A program made the position numbers and the translations under genes. A stretch of DNA of 64,000 nucleotides from Ceratobasidium sp. AG-K. Lineage: Eukaryota > Basidiomycota > Agaricomycetes > Cantharellales > Ceratobasidiaceae. Below are positions 35,123 through 46,781 of the stretch, one piece after another; positions within the stretch are counted from its first letter, which is position 1; the number at the start of each line of letters is the position of its first letter. Under the pieces are notes generated by a model. That model ran no database searches and was not told where the DNA came from. It worked only from the letters and a program-made list of their open reading frames with translations. The stretch covers positions 1,364,001-1,428,000 of the forward strand of contig JAWNGF010000001.1 of assembly GCA_037039685.1 (NCBI GenBank), given 5' to 3'.

Positions 35123-38084
35123 TTATGAAAGAGTAGCCTCGGACAGCCGGTTCGTGAGTTCGACAATTCTGCGCCGAGCGTCTTCCAGGTTTTTTTGTCT
35201 GAAACACCACTGTTAGAATTGGAACGATGTTCAATGAACGAAACACTCACTCGGCACCAATTACTGAGCCGATCGCCAGCCACTGCGAGTTTCCTAGCCC
35301 GACTAACCCAAGCGGATTTTCTTGCTTGGTTTCGTTTGTGCGTGCAAGTTCCCGTAGAGTAGGTTTGAGAAGTTCTAACTGGTGCATAGCCTGTATGCGT
35401 GCCGATTAACGTTTGGTCCAAGGTAAACTAAACCAGAGCGCACCTGTTCGCTTCGGGCCTTCAACCCACCTTCGCCATTCATACCCCTTACCTCGACCTT
35501 CATCCTCGCCAGCTCCTTTCCCCACGTGGCCTGCGCTTCAGCGCTTCCCTCCCCGCCCTCAGCCTCTACGACCCTTCTCAGCATCAAATCTGCACGTTGA
35601 ATCATCTCGACCTGTTTCTCAACCACCAGGCGGACTCGATCAGTCGTCCGGTTTGCCGCGGCCCGCACTCGAGCAGCCATCTGAAGAATTTCAGCCAGCC
35701 GCTCAACCTGTCGGCGCGTTTCTTTTAGTTGGAGATCCGTTCGAATAAGAAGTTTATGATGTGCAGCTCGGACGGTAGCCATGTCTAGCCGGAGACGCTC
35801 GGCGTGCTTGCCTAGTGCGCGTAGAGTGTCGGCTGTCACCTCGCCCGACGCGGAAAGAGGTTTAGTGAGGGACTGATACTGGGGAAGCTTGGGGTATTCG
35901 AGCGGTGTAGAAAGAAGGGACGCATAGGAGTGGGGTGGCGCCGTGGTGGCAGGCTGGGTGGGTGTAAACGTTACAAAGCTCGAGGGACCAGCAGCAGGCC
36001 GGGAGTAGGAACCAAGGGCGCCGCGGGTAGTAATTTCCGCGCTAACCGGGAAGAGGGGACAACAACAGGAGCTGCAGCGAGCTCGATCGCTTTTAATGAA
36101 TGTGCGGAATCTAGTGCGAGGAGAGCATATGCTAGATATACATCATTGAGAATTGCCGCGGCTATGATGGCACTGGGAAACGTTAGCGTAGTAGTGAGTA
36201 GTCCAGCCTAAATGTACCCACTTGTTTTCTGTTCGGTGCAACCATCGTACTTCCGTCATGCCTTCCTGCTTTTCCCCAACACGCAAGGTGTCAACAATTT
36301 CCTGGTTGTTTCCCTTGAGCACCTTCGCGATATTAGATACCCATCCACTCATGTCCAAGCGATGGACGCCTCGCGAATGTATTACGAATATGCGGTCATT
36401 CCGTAAGGGGTCGGATATGAAGATTGGGTGTGTTTGGTGTTGGGCTTGAGTTGTTGTGGGTGCGCGGGCAAGTGTGAGGGCGGTGGAAGTAGAGGTGCCT
36501 TTAGGGGAATCCAAAAGACCTAGATTTATAGATTCGTATACAGCAAGCATGGGCAACTCGGACTCTTCTGTTGACTGTTATCGTAGTTGTAAGTAAAATA
36601 GCGAGAAAACGACAAAGACCGACTCACAGCAGCACCAGCCTTGACCCACTTGGCCTCAACCTTTTCAACATCCAAACATATATCAATTTTTCCATCACTA
36701 GAAGCAACCGCAACGACTGGTATCAATGTGCTTCCGCCATCGCTTTTACCACTCAACGGGCCCTTGGCTGAGGAATCGTCCGGAACTTCGATATCCAGGT
36801 ACACAATATCGCTCGCTATTCCGTCTCCCAGCTCCTTTGGAGCGGGTTGCAATAAAAACGGGCCTTGCCGAGCTGGCGGGAAGGATAGGCTAACTGGGGC
36901 ATGGACAAGGCAAGTGGGCAGAGGCTGGTCGTCAACTGGCGAAGTGACGGGTTTGAGCTGTTCCTTCAATGATGCGATATATTTAAGTTGAGGGCCCGAG
37001 ATTTCTGCGGGTAATCGGGTGCTTTTTGCGGCAACATAGTATTCAAGGCCATGAATGTGGGAGATTGGTGGTGTGCTGAAAATAAATAGTTCAGCTATGG
37101 TCACGGTGTAAGCAGCTTATCGAATACATACGCATTAGCCGGGAGGAACGGGCAGGTTGCCCAGATGTCGCCTTCGGTCGTAAGTGCATAAACCGTGAAA
37201 GGGCTCCAATCCGCTGATCCTCTTCCAATGCAGAATGAGATGGCTTCTGCCGATGCTGAGACGTCATATTTCAGTTTGTTCTCAGGCGGCGCAAGGAGTT
37301 CGACTGTTTGTTGAGGCTCGCTAGGGTCCTTGGCAACATCGTATTCTCTGGAGCGCAAACCAATTAGGAAACTTAGTCATTGTACTACTCCCATTACTCA
37401 CCTTAATTGACCGTCACTTGTCAATACCAACAGCGATGCGCCACCTTCCCCCCATGGGTGCCAATCCACTTTGGTTATTCTTGAGGAGCCGGGAACATGG
37501 TAAAATTCTCCTATTTGTATTGAACTGAAGAAAACCGACATTGTTACTCGGGATATCAGTACGCAGCATGAATAGCCTACCTGCACTCGATTCGGCTGGA
37601 GGTCGTTTTGGTGATCCCTAGCCGTGGAAGAACAACAACAGCCACCTGGCGTACACCTACGACCGCTAGAAGCTTCCCAGTAGGGTTGACTATCATATGT
37701 TTGATGTCAAACGTCACGTTAGGCGTAGAGAGCGTCTGTAACACATTAGCCTACGCATTGCACCATACCAACAGTCCCACTAACTTTATACGGTACATCT
37801 TCCGCCTTATCTGACTCCTTCACACTTTTGAGAGGTAGCATCCGAATTTGCCGTCCCACTGCAAGAAACAAATCCGGCCCCCGTATACACATAATGTTGG
37901 ATCGTTGAGCCAAAGACTCCTCGTCGATATCCGAGTCCGCATCAGACCGAGGTATAGTTGCTACGCTGAGATCTTCGAGTTGAAGTAGAGATGCACCCAG
38001 TGCAGTTGTGGAAGTGTTGCTGTCGGGGGTGGTATTGAACACATTGTGTTTGTTCAACGCGTCCAGCCAGGCCTCAGACTCCAT
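35123..38084 (-). CDS. NUP82: NUP82/NUP88-type nucleoporin
   Basis: The protein should anchor the cytoplasmic mRNA-export platform of the nuclear pore. The start MESEAWLDALNKHNVF is followed by a seven-bladed-propeller-like region: IMCIRGPDLFLAVGRQIRML, HMIVNPTGKLLAVVGVRQVA, ITKVDWHPWGEGGASLLVLT, then DGQLREYDVA. This order of 'NPTGKLLAVVG' and 'WHPWG' is typical of the family. Middle exons contain GLEYYVAAKSTRLPAEISGP and VHRLDMSGWVSNI. The C-terminal third is coiled coil (KETRRQVERLAEILQMAARV and QKNLEDARRRIVELTNRLSE), the part that binds partner nucleoporins. Eight or more introns are needed; the stop is at 35123-35125. It is head-to-head with PRE10. Confidence 0.85.
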
Positions 38085-38314
38085 CCTAATAATGTGTTCT
38101 GTCTGCGAGGTTGAATTGGTTTGCCGGGGAGGTTCTTTAGTCTAATATTGAGGAATTAATGGAGCGCTCTACGTGTAGTAGGAGGTGAAGACCAGAGAAT
38201 GTATTTGGGAGCGCGAGTCACGTGCTATGATTGTGATACGGGCATAACCAATAGGCAACCTGGCATCACTTCGACGCGCGTCCAGCTCGAGCCTTCTCTC
38301 TCTAACCCACCAGC
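38085..38314. promoter_or_regulatory. Divergent promoter region, NUP82 / PRE10
   Basis: 230 bp separate the two start codons. No site could be named with confidence. Confidence 0.4.
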
Positions 38315-39399
38315 ATGACTGCCATCGGCACAGGCTACGATCTCTCTGCAAGCACTTACTCTCCTGATGGACGGCTATTTCAGGTTGAATATGCGGGCAA
38401 AGCTGTTGAGAATTCAGGGTAAGTCGTTCACTAGACGCTACACAGTGGTATCTCATACGGGCGATCAGAACTGCCATTGGACTCAAGGTTAAAGACGGAG
38501 TTGTGTTGGCTGTAGAGAAATGGGTTCACTCTAAGCTGCTTATCCCGGAGGCGAATCGCCGAATAGCCACAGTGGACAGGCACATTGGCATGGTAAGGCG
38601 CATCTAGTCCCCTACTTCGGCTCGCCCTGACCTGTACAACGCTAGGCGACATCAGGCCTGCTAGCAGATGGGCGCGCTCTGGCAAACCGTGCGCGGGATG
38701 AAGCGCAGAATTACCGAGATACATACAACGCTCCACCTCCACTCAAGGTGAGACCGATCAGTAAGATGCGGCCGAACACTACTAACACTCATATTAGGCG
38801 CTCGCAGATCGCCTTGGTCTTTACGTTCAAGCCTATACCCTTTACTCCTCGGTCCGACCCTTTGGAATTGGCACTATCCTTGGAACAGTTGACAAGGAGG
38901 GCCCTGCCCTATATGTGATCCAGCCTAGTGGTGTCTTCTACGTGAGTTATAGTGCACTGCCCGGGGTTTATACTTACCCCAGCTTCAAGGGTTACAATGG
39001 TGCGGCGGTTGGTAAAGGGAGACAGCTTGCGAACACCGAACTCGAAAAGCTGAACCTGTCTCAGCTGACCACGAGAGAAGCTGTTTTTGAGGCCGCCCGC
39101 ATGTAAGTCTGCTGGCCCATCTCGATTCACGACGGGGATCACTCCCCTTCGATCACAGCCCAAAATACTCGCCGCGTGATCCAGCACCTATCTTTGCCCC
39201 ATGTCTGTGGTAGCATAACTAACGCTTTCCTTGCAGTATCCATTTGGTACATGACGATACCAAGGACAAAGAATTCGAGTTGGAGTTGTCTTGGATCGGC
39301 CCCGAGACAGGAGGAAAGCACGCCGCCGTCCCACGAGAACTATGGGCTGAAGCAGACCGTAAGGCGAGGGAAGCGCTCGATGCGGATATGGAAGATTAA
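38315..39399 (+). CDS. PRE10: 20S proteasome subunit alpha-7 (PRE10/PSMA3)
   Basis: An alpha-ring subunit of the 20S proteasome. The proteasome alpha signature is complete: [20 protein letters not shown]. Splicing gives [51 protein letters not shown] and [20 protein letters not shown]. The C-terminal half reads [20 protein letters not shown] and [20 protein letters not shown], ending [14 protein letters not shown]. The acidic end and the ELELSWIG segment fit alpha-7 (human PSMA3) better than other alpha subunits. About 255 residues after five or six introns. The start is the first Met before GTGYD. Confidence 0.95.
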
Positions 39400-39898
39400 A
39401 CAGTAACCCTAACTGCCTTAACCCATTTTCATGGAGATTAAGGAATTTGTGAGAGTGCCAATGAACGTATGCGTGGGCACGCTGTGTAATTTTCAAGTAT
39501 CATTCAATCAAAGCGCATTTAGTACACTCAAATTGGATTTGACGGGGGGGGGGGGGCTTTATCGGCCTTCGTGATGAGCACGATAAGTGTATGATCTCGC
39601 GAGGATGAGCATTGATCGATTTGGGACATCCGTGATTCCGAGGGCTCGATTAGGTTCGATGCAGAATGCAGTAGATGTAAAAATGTCCTCGAGGAGCACA
39701 GCAGCGGCGAATGCTGGTCCCCAAATATCATATATTTAATACAAAGTCTACGGGCCCATCCTATCAAACAATTCATGCTATGCGAGGCGGTAACACTAAT
39801 CATTCTACAGGAATCATTTTGCTTCTTCAAAAGGTTGTTTATCGACCATGCTGCTCTGTGACACGTAGAGTATAAGTGGCTGATGGTATTTCCAAAGT
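39400..39898. other. Convergent 3' intergenic region with a 13-G run
   Basis: The region contains a run of 13 G at 39544-39556. Otherwise no gene signal was seen between the PRE10 and CCCH gene ends. Confidence 0.5.
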
Positions 39899-41880
39899 TT
39901 AAATGGCCTGCATACCGTCTTTGAATCTACACATGCCCTTCTGGAATCGCTGGCAGTTTCTGCCAGCCGGGCATCGGTGGCCCAAGATACATGCTTCATT
40001 GATACACATGTCCCCATGGTCGCATGGTACCGTTTGCATGTATTCGCGGAGCGAAGCCTTTTGTTGATCTGATGTGGTAACATGGGCAAGGGGATCAGAC
40101 GGACAGGGTGAGGTACGGCATACCGGTTAGCGCGTAGTCATGGGCGTGCTGGCAGTTTGGCTGGAATCATTAAAAATCAATACCCCCCTGTATGTATGCC
40201 TTCAAGATTGCTTACGCCCTGTAGTAGCTATTGAGTTAGCTGTTTGGTGACGCATATATGTAGTGTTAAACATACGTTGCGACATCCACGAGTTGAAAGG
40301 ACGTGGTAATTGCATATGCTTGGTATTTCTGGGGGTAGGCATGTTAGTTGGTGCCAATCATCTTATCTTCCTCAACCCACGTTTGTGGAGAGGCTGGTTA
40401 TCAAGTGGGTCAATACGGTGCCGTCGTTAGCGAGATCTATCAAAACCAGTTGAGTGAAGCGTACCTTGGTGGAGTCAATTCGACGCTGACCGCCTCTTCC
40501 TCTCTCTCGCGAAACACCTCGTCCCTGCCCGGGGCTGGGTGAACGTCGGCCAGGAAGAGTCAATGGCACTGCCAAAGTAGCCGCCGATGCGTATGATCCG
40601 GTGGTGGCCCCCGCTCCATTCGGATTTCTAGCCACCGCAGTAAACTGTTGCGTAAAGGTGGGTTGGAGAGTCGTCTGCGTTTCGGCATCCAGTTTCTCTG
40701 GCATAAACAGCCCATCCGTGCCCAGGACTCTAAATGGGAGATCCCTCAAATCATATGCGATTTCGTCGTATCCTTTGAGAACGACAATTTTGTCTTCCAG
40801 CCCTATGTTTTGGTAGTGGGACAAAGATCTAGTTTGCGTTAGCTTTATACTTATCAATATTGTACTCATAATCTCACCCGACATATCCCGAATCGTGACC
40901 TCCTCCGAAGTATATGATTCTTGTCTGCGGTGCCGTGGCGAACACACGCAGCATGTCTTTAATCTTTTCGTCTGCCGCCTCTTTTTTGCGGCTGGGAGAC
41001 CAGTCTATGTCAGGCCTAACCGACTAAAAGGTTTAGGTATACTCACCCAACGTCCATCATATGGATAAGTTGCGAGGCTGATCGGAAGCCATCACAAAAT
41101 TCATCAAATGTCTGCTCTTGAATCTCCTGGTACTTCATCAATGCCTTCCTAAGCCCATGGTGATTATAATAGACACATGTCCATAGGTTGGTGGAGCTAT
41201 CATTGATATCTTGGTGTAGCTGCTTTGTGAGGGTAGACGCTGCTTCCCGACCACCCTCGTAGCCTTTTTCTAAAAATTTCTGTCGGGATTGGTTAGCACG
41301 CTACACAATAGTCGCCTCCTGCACACACCTTGTCGAAGATATAACCATCGCCATCAATCAAGCACAACGCGTATGTGCTGCTGCAACGCTTTCGTACTTG
41401 CTTGAGCGATTCTAATTCCTCTCGCAAGTTCGCGATTTCTTGCTTCTGATCTGATACAACCGTATTGAGCTCCTCGATCTCGCTCTGAAGGTTTTCTGTA
41501 AGCTTGGCCTGTTCGTCCCTCTCGGCTTTCATCCCTTGAATATGGGCTGGATCAAGTGGCGTGGCATTCCGTCAGCCACCAGCCAAGTCTTAGCTAAATT
41601 ACTCACCAATAACCTTGAAAAGCAACGCCTCGCATGAATCGGCTCCACTTGTACTACCGGCAGAAGTGAAGCTCGTCGTGCCTGAAACATTCCTTGCGTG
41701 GCCACTAAACATAGACGTAGGGCTGACAAGCGGGGTGGAGTTATCTTGCTCTGTGGGTGCAGAGTTTGCGCGGTTCATTCGGTGGGAGACGGTTTCAGCC
41801 ATTGGAGACATACGACTGTAGGGCCTCCCGGGATGCAGGCCAGAGAGATACTTATGCTGGGGCAATGGTAAGCTGCCCAT
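39899..41880 (-). CDS. CCCH zinc-finger protein with coiled coil and NYN/PIN-like domain (fungal family)
   Basis: The N-terminus (MGSLPLPQHKYLSGLHPGRP) is Ser/Thr-rich and is followed by a coiled coil (LTENLQSEIEELNTVVSDQK). The middle domain opens with YALCLIDGDGYIF and contains LIHMMDVG- and GGHDSGYVG-like segments; this pattern is found in a large fungal family of CCCH proteins and resembles NYN/PIN nuclease folds with their acidic first strand. After EDKIVVLKGYDEIAYDLRDL and a low-complexity linker (RGVSRERGRGGQRRIDST) come FTQLVLIDLANDGTVLTHLI and the zinc-finger end (TVPCDHGDMCINEACILGHR, then CPAGRNCQRFQKGMCRF). RNA binding is likely from the CCCH fingers; catalysis is only inferred. 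The stop is at 39899-39901. The precise role is unknown. Confidence 0.8.
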
Positions 41881-42071
41881 CGTTTTGCTAATTGAAGCAA
41901 AGAAAGGGGTCTTTTAGTGGAAATCTGATGGGCGGAGTCGTTGCTCGACTGTTTGCTTTGCTGAGAAGTATTGTACCTAGATCACGCATTTATTATTAAG
42001 CTTTGCTTATGTAATTATGTACAACTTTGTCAGTCACTTCATTCGCAACACCACAACAGGACAACCAAATC
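41881..42071. promoter_or_regulatory. Divergent promoter region, CCCH gene / VMA21
   Basis: 191 bp lie between the two start codons. No named site was recognised. Confidence 0.4.
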
Positions 42072-42466
42072 ATGAGTAGCAAAGTCTCTGCAGAAGCAGC
42101 TCCCAGTAAGCTAATTGAGAACGCCGCGGACAGGTTTGCAAATATTCAAAAATACCTAGTATTGAATACTAACAACTCACCAGTGCAGTGCTGTTTAAGC
42201 TTTCGGGGTTTTCCATCGCGCTTGCAGTTGTTCCCCTGTCATCTTACTTTATCTCCATGTACTACGTCTGGGGAGGTAAGTCTTTCGCTTCTCATCGCCC
42301 TTGCTGATCGAAAGTGACGCCGATCGTAGGTAATTCGACCTATGCAGCGATAACGGCAATCGTTTCTGCAAACATTGTATTGATAGCTTACATTCTCCTT
42401 TCAATCGACGACGACCGTAGCACTCAGCCTGGTGCTCCAAAGAAAGAATCTAAAAAGGACATTTGA
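42072..42466 (+). CDS. VMA21: VMA21, V-ATPase assembly factor
   Basis: A small ER membrane protein needed to assemble the V0 sector of the vacuolar proton pump. Exon 1 encodes MSSKVSAEAAPSKLIENAAD. Splicing adds the first membrane helix (VLFKLSGFSIALAVVPLSSY, then FISMYYVWGG). A second splice adds NSTYAAITAIVSANIVLIAY, the second helix. The end is KKESKKDI, a dilysine (KKxx) ER-retrieval signal as in yeast Vma21. About 93 residues with two introns, matching the family length and its two-helix layout. Confidence 0.93.
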
Positions 42467-42889
42467 TTCACCTCGGGTTTTTGCGCTCACCATATTTCCA
42501 TGTCACTTTTTGTATGATCTAATACGTGTTTTAATGACTAGTCGGTGTATAACATGTCACGCTACGTGTCTTTTTGCGTGGTTCAAGTTGCCATGCATTG
42601 GAATTATAAGGTGGGTACAGTACTGTGCCGTCAAAATTACATATCAAATATTCATAAACAAACCGATACACTTCAGAGTCCCGATGTCTGCATGCAGTAT
42701 CCACAAAACGAATAAGGTCCAAAGCTAGTCGAAATTCTCAAAAGCGGTGCGCAAAATGAACCCCTTCATATCGTGTTAATCATATTATGTGAAACGTGGC
42801 TTGCCGCGAGCCTACTCGATTCCTAGGTACCCGACGTGCCTACTCGAACGCATTGCGCCTGCATCGCGTGAGGGCGTGGACATAGACAC
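42467..42889. other. Convergent 3' intergenic region
   Basis: AT-rich spacer between VMA21 and the Ser/Pro-rich gene. No coding signal was seen. Confidence 0.4.
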
Positions 42890-45663
42890 TTACTTCCTGT
42901 GGCCGTGTTCCGATGAAGAGGATCGAGTTCCATGGCGCTTTTGTCGACGCATCTGCGCCAAGCTCCCTGACAAAGTCATAGGATTCTGATTGCTGAAATT
43001 CACAAGAACCCATCAGACGCCATTCTACTACCTCATCGGTTCAACTCACCTCGTGATCTCGTCGCTCGATTCGCCGAACCCATCGCTTAGGTGCATATCA
43101 AACACCTGTGTAACCCAAGCTGGAGTTACGGGCGGGGTTAGCGGCGGCCTTCTGTCTCGACCATCTGCATTGAATACACCCTCCTGCGCCTGTGACCGAG
43201 CGTGGTTCGAGGGGACGGAAGGAAACATAGCCATGATAGCCACGGAATCCGGCGACGAAATAGCCACATTTGATTCAAGATTTTGAACAGGCCCTCGTGA
43301 CAGGGGGATATCAGGGGTAGCTGGAATGAGCGAGCCACTCGATCTTCCAAGATGGGCTGGCGCAGAGTCCGTGGTCGAAACAGGGAGAGAGATTGCTGTC
43401 CCAGGCACCGAGGTGCATTGTGAACTCGATTGGGATGCTAAGGAAGGTGAAGGAGATCTAGATCTGGAACCTGGGATTTTCACAGAAAGCCATGAGCTGG
43501 CGTTGGGAACTTGGAGGTGCCCCGGGCCGGGAGTAGGAATGAGAGGGGAGCGAATAATAGGCGACGAGGTGCTCCGGGTGAGTCTCGGTACTGGTCGGCT
43601 GGGAGTTAATGTCGGCTGGCTACTATTGGTGCGAACTCCTTGTATGCTATTATTCGAGGACGAAGCAGTGACTGCAAAGTCTAGCCCTTGGAATTCCACC
43701 TCTTCTGTCGGCGAAATAGGGGGTGTCAGTAGCATGGCTGCATTGGCGGTGCTACGAGACATCTTGCGTCGCGGAGCACTACCTAGTGACAGAGCCAAAG
43801 CTGGAGATGGCCTCGGTGGAACCGATGGTAACGTAGAGCCAGGCGGTAACGTTGGAGGAGCGGATCCAGGCATCCACTGTCCCCGGGACGATACAAGATG
43901 CGAGCTGCTGCTGGAGCTACTGTAGGAACTCGCCGGACTGTGGCTCGTCCTCCACTTTGCTTCATGCTCTTGCGACAAAGATGCGCGATGCCTGGCATTA
44001 AGCGAAGCGACAGGACTTGGTGGGAGGGGGCCAAATGCCGTTTCAGATACGAATGAGCCCCAGATGTTGTCGAGGACGGGAAGCGAACGCGAATCGCTCG
44101 TGTTCAATCCATGCCCTCTCATAACATTCCCAAAAGAGCCTTCAGCTTTGAGGGTTGTCCCCGCTCGCACGGCGACAGCAACGCCGCCCGGACCCTCAGA
44201 ATTTGGGGTGGTAGATTCGATGCTCGGTTCTTGCTGGATGGCAGTTGCGTGAAGGCCCTTGATGTTGCTCTCTAAAGATGATCTTGGAATCTGGGTGATA
44301 GCACCTCCCTGGCGCTTGGATATTCGCAGTGGTTTGACTTGTGCAAGGTGCGAGGACTGGTGATCCCGGTAGGGTGCTCTACCGGGCGGCGTTTCAGCGC
44401 AGACTTCAGGACCATGCCTTCTGGTCCCCCCATTGACGATTGCTTCATGTGTTTGAGTGCGGGTCCCTCCTGCTCAATAGGTCTTGATCCAGCCTTCAGT
44501 TGAGTTGGCACAGATACGGACGCCGACCTAGCATCATGGGCAATGAGATTTTGGCGTTCAAGGTCGGTCGACATTTCTATACGGCGAGTGGGCAGAGGGA
44601 GTGATCCGCGAGGCGTTGGAGAAGAATGACCATATTCGGAGGCTGGGACGCATGGCACATGCGAGCAGCTTGGTACGGGAGGGCCTGCTTCGGTCTGCTG
44701 AGGCGGTCGAGCACGAGCGGGTACGGAAACAGCCCTACGACGTGCACTGGTAGGTGACCCCTGTTCCTGAACCACACCACCAACCCGCACCCAGGAATCG
44801 GGAGACTGAGTCTCCAACGTCGCGGGAAATCCCATGGCAGATGCAGCAAGCCGAGACAAAGTCTTGCCCTTCGCTGGATCGTCAGTGCTCTGCCGGCCGA
44901 CAGGAGCCTTTTGTAATTGAATTTGTTTCGACGATATGGGTGGCTTCTGGAGTGTATGCGCTGTGGGCGTGCTTCCGCTTCGACCCCGGGTAAAGAACGA
45001 AGTTGAAGGCTTCCTTTCGGGAGCGCGGGTACCAAGAGGCAACGACGGAATCGTAGGCACCGGTTCTGTCGAAATGCTCGGCTGGTATTGAAAACTATAT
45101 CAACGATACTGCGGTTTGATGTTCAAAATTCAATTACTTACCTGTGGCCGAAGTAGGCTTGTCAGGCTTCGTCGCTCTCGCAGCCAACGCCCCTTCTTCC
45201 CCGCCCCTGAGTGTGATGGGTGTTCATTCACGACAGGTGGAGTAGTGCTCGGCTCATGGACGGATCGAAAGCGGAATGACCTTAGGGGTGTGGGGTTCGT
45301 TGCATTGGGTTCAGAGCCTCTACGGGGGCTGGGCTGGCGAGGGGTACCGAGGGATGGCTGCGACGACGCTAAGTCTGTCTTGACGAGAGTAGAGGCCGCG
45401 AACGGATCAGCGAGCGTTCCATCGTCGGAATCTGTGTAGTAGGATGTGCTCTGAGCCGGGGAGTGCCTCCAAGGGTACGCGGGCGACTCTGGAAGTAGAA
45501 GAGGACGTGAAGGACTGGAGTTTGACGGTGCTTGGTGTTGCAGCGGTGGTCGCATAAATGCAGCTGGTGTACTAGTCCTACGGCTTCCAGGCAAAGGAAC
45601 TGGTATTTCTTGTTGGGAAGAGTGAGATAGAGAGGGAAACGGAACTGAACGAGTGTGCTGGGC
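42890..45663 (-). CDS. Long Ser/Pro/Thr-rich disordered protein, function unknown
   Basis: The supported exons encode about 840 residues of low complexity. Examples are PYPWRHSPAQSTSYYTDSDD-like segments near the N-terminus, TRAPERKPSTSFFTRGRSGS, MLLTPPISPTEEVEFQGLDF and TPPVTPAWVTQVFDMHLSDG. Many SP/TP pairs and R-x-x-S motifs suggest phosphorylation. No folded domain was recognised. The last exon ends MRRQKRHGTRSSSSEHGHRK at a stop at 42890-42892. An intron near 44291-44383 has two possible acceptors 18 nt apart, both in frame. The 5' end is unresolved: the frame is open to an AG at 45664, so a first exon with the start codon lies further upstream. The exon that reads MKSLVALLDRKKRDR (45707) is in another frame and could not be joined. 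Confidence 0.7.
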
Positions 45664-46057
45664 CTATCCCTCTTCTTTCGGTCAAGGAGGGCAACTAGAG
45701 ACTTCATAATAATAAAAATCCGAGCCTCAGTCAATGAGCAACTCGACAAGAATCGAAGGAAAAGGAAGAAAAGGAGAATAAAGTGAGCCGTGGTTGGCGC
45801 GAGGTACGGGCTACTTGTATAGGGGTGCTCATCACTGCGCAACAGTTTTCGGACCCTGACACGGCTCCCAAATGATCGAGAGCTCTGTTCGTCGACCAAA
45901 TGAATTGAGCATTTCCTTTTTACCCTAGACAGTTTTCAAATCATACCAGATCTGGATTTCGCGGCGTTCGATCCGTGCATTGTTCATCAATGGCCCAATG
46001 CCTTGATCACCTATCATATTATACGCGATCAAGCCTCTGTTATCGATCAGCGCCGAC
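45664..46057. other. 5' flank of the Ser/Pro-rich gene
   Basis: Probably holds the missing first exon, leader and promoter of the minus-strand gene. No exon could be assigned with confidence. Confidence 0.35.
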
Positions 46058-46268
46058 ATGTCAAACAATAATGTAGATGGCTACGAGAACATGTCTGAAT
46101 ACGTGCAACCCGGTTGTGTGGCAAATCCCCAAACCAAGGTGCCACAAGAAGGCCAGGGCGGAAGTGTGAATGTTTCAGAATTTCCTAAGCTTCGTTTTCA
46201 AACTTGCTGGCGACGAGGTCAGCTTGTTCCGGGGACATCGCAAGGTGGGTGTATGCATCATGATTTGA
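46058..46268 (+). CDS. Possible tiny two-exon gene, unknown
   Basis: An ATG starts MSNNNVDGYENMSEYVQPGC. If a 45-nt GT..TTTCAG intron is removed, the frame reads ANPQTKNFLSFVFKLAGDEV, SLFRGHRKVGVCIMI and stops at 46268. The joined sequence looks more protein-like than the unspliced one, but no family was recognised. A further intron after HRK (AAG|GTGGGT) is possible. Low confidence. Confidence 0.3.
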
Positions 46269-46781
46269 TTAATCTGGTTTGATTTATGGACATATTTGTG
46301 CTTTGCCGCGTTGAGGCGCTGATGGGGTCGTCGGGGGTAAGAAATTTCACGTAACTTGAAACCTGAACGAGTCAGGCTCAGAGACGCACGCGGTAGTAGT
46401 AACGATGCCATGCTTCAGTGCCATAATAGCGTTAGTAAGTTAGCTACGAGTCGTTCTATCATAGCACACCGGCAGCAGGATCCTATCAGATAACTGCGGA
46501 ACTTGTCAGTGAGAATGGAGTCATAGGGTACCTTGTACGATAAATGTCCTGATTGTGGGAGTTGGGTCACCATTACGGGTATGGTCAACGGCTTGCCGAG
46601 CTTGCTCTCTAAGCCAGCACGCGTTGTTTTGCTGTGGATACACAAGTGCATACAACGCGCTTGCTCCTTGTTATGATTTGTCAGCACGATCCTGGAGGTC
46701 AATAAATTCTAGCGCTCGATCCAACACCCATCCATCACCACCACACGTCTCTGCATCGCGTCGCGCCTTTAATATTCTACA
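46269..46781. other. Upstream region of RNR2
   Basis: About 0.5 kb before the RNR2 start. No gene or clear cell-cycle box was seen. Confidence 0.35.

Noticed and set aside
39544..39556. G-runs as structured regulatory elements (G-quadruplex)
   Set aside because: Single uninterrupted runs in 3' spacers. Nothing else suggests function, and run length may be unreliable.
43326..43925. 199-codon plus-strand ORF, Gly/Val-rich
   Set aside because: Antisense shadow of the Ser/Pro-rich gene.
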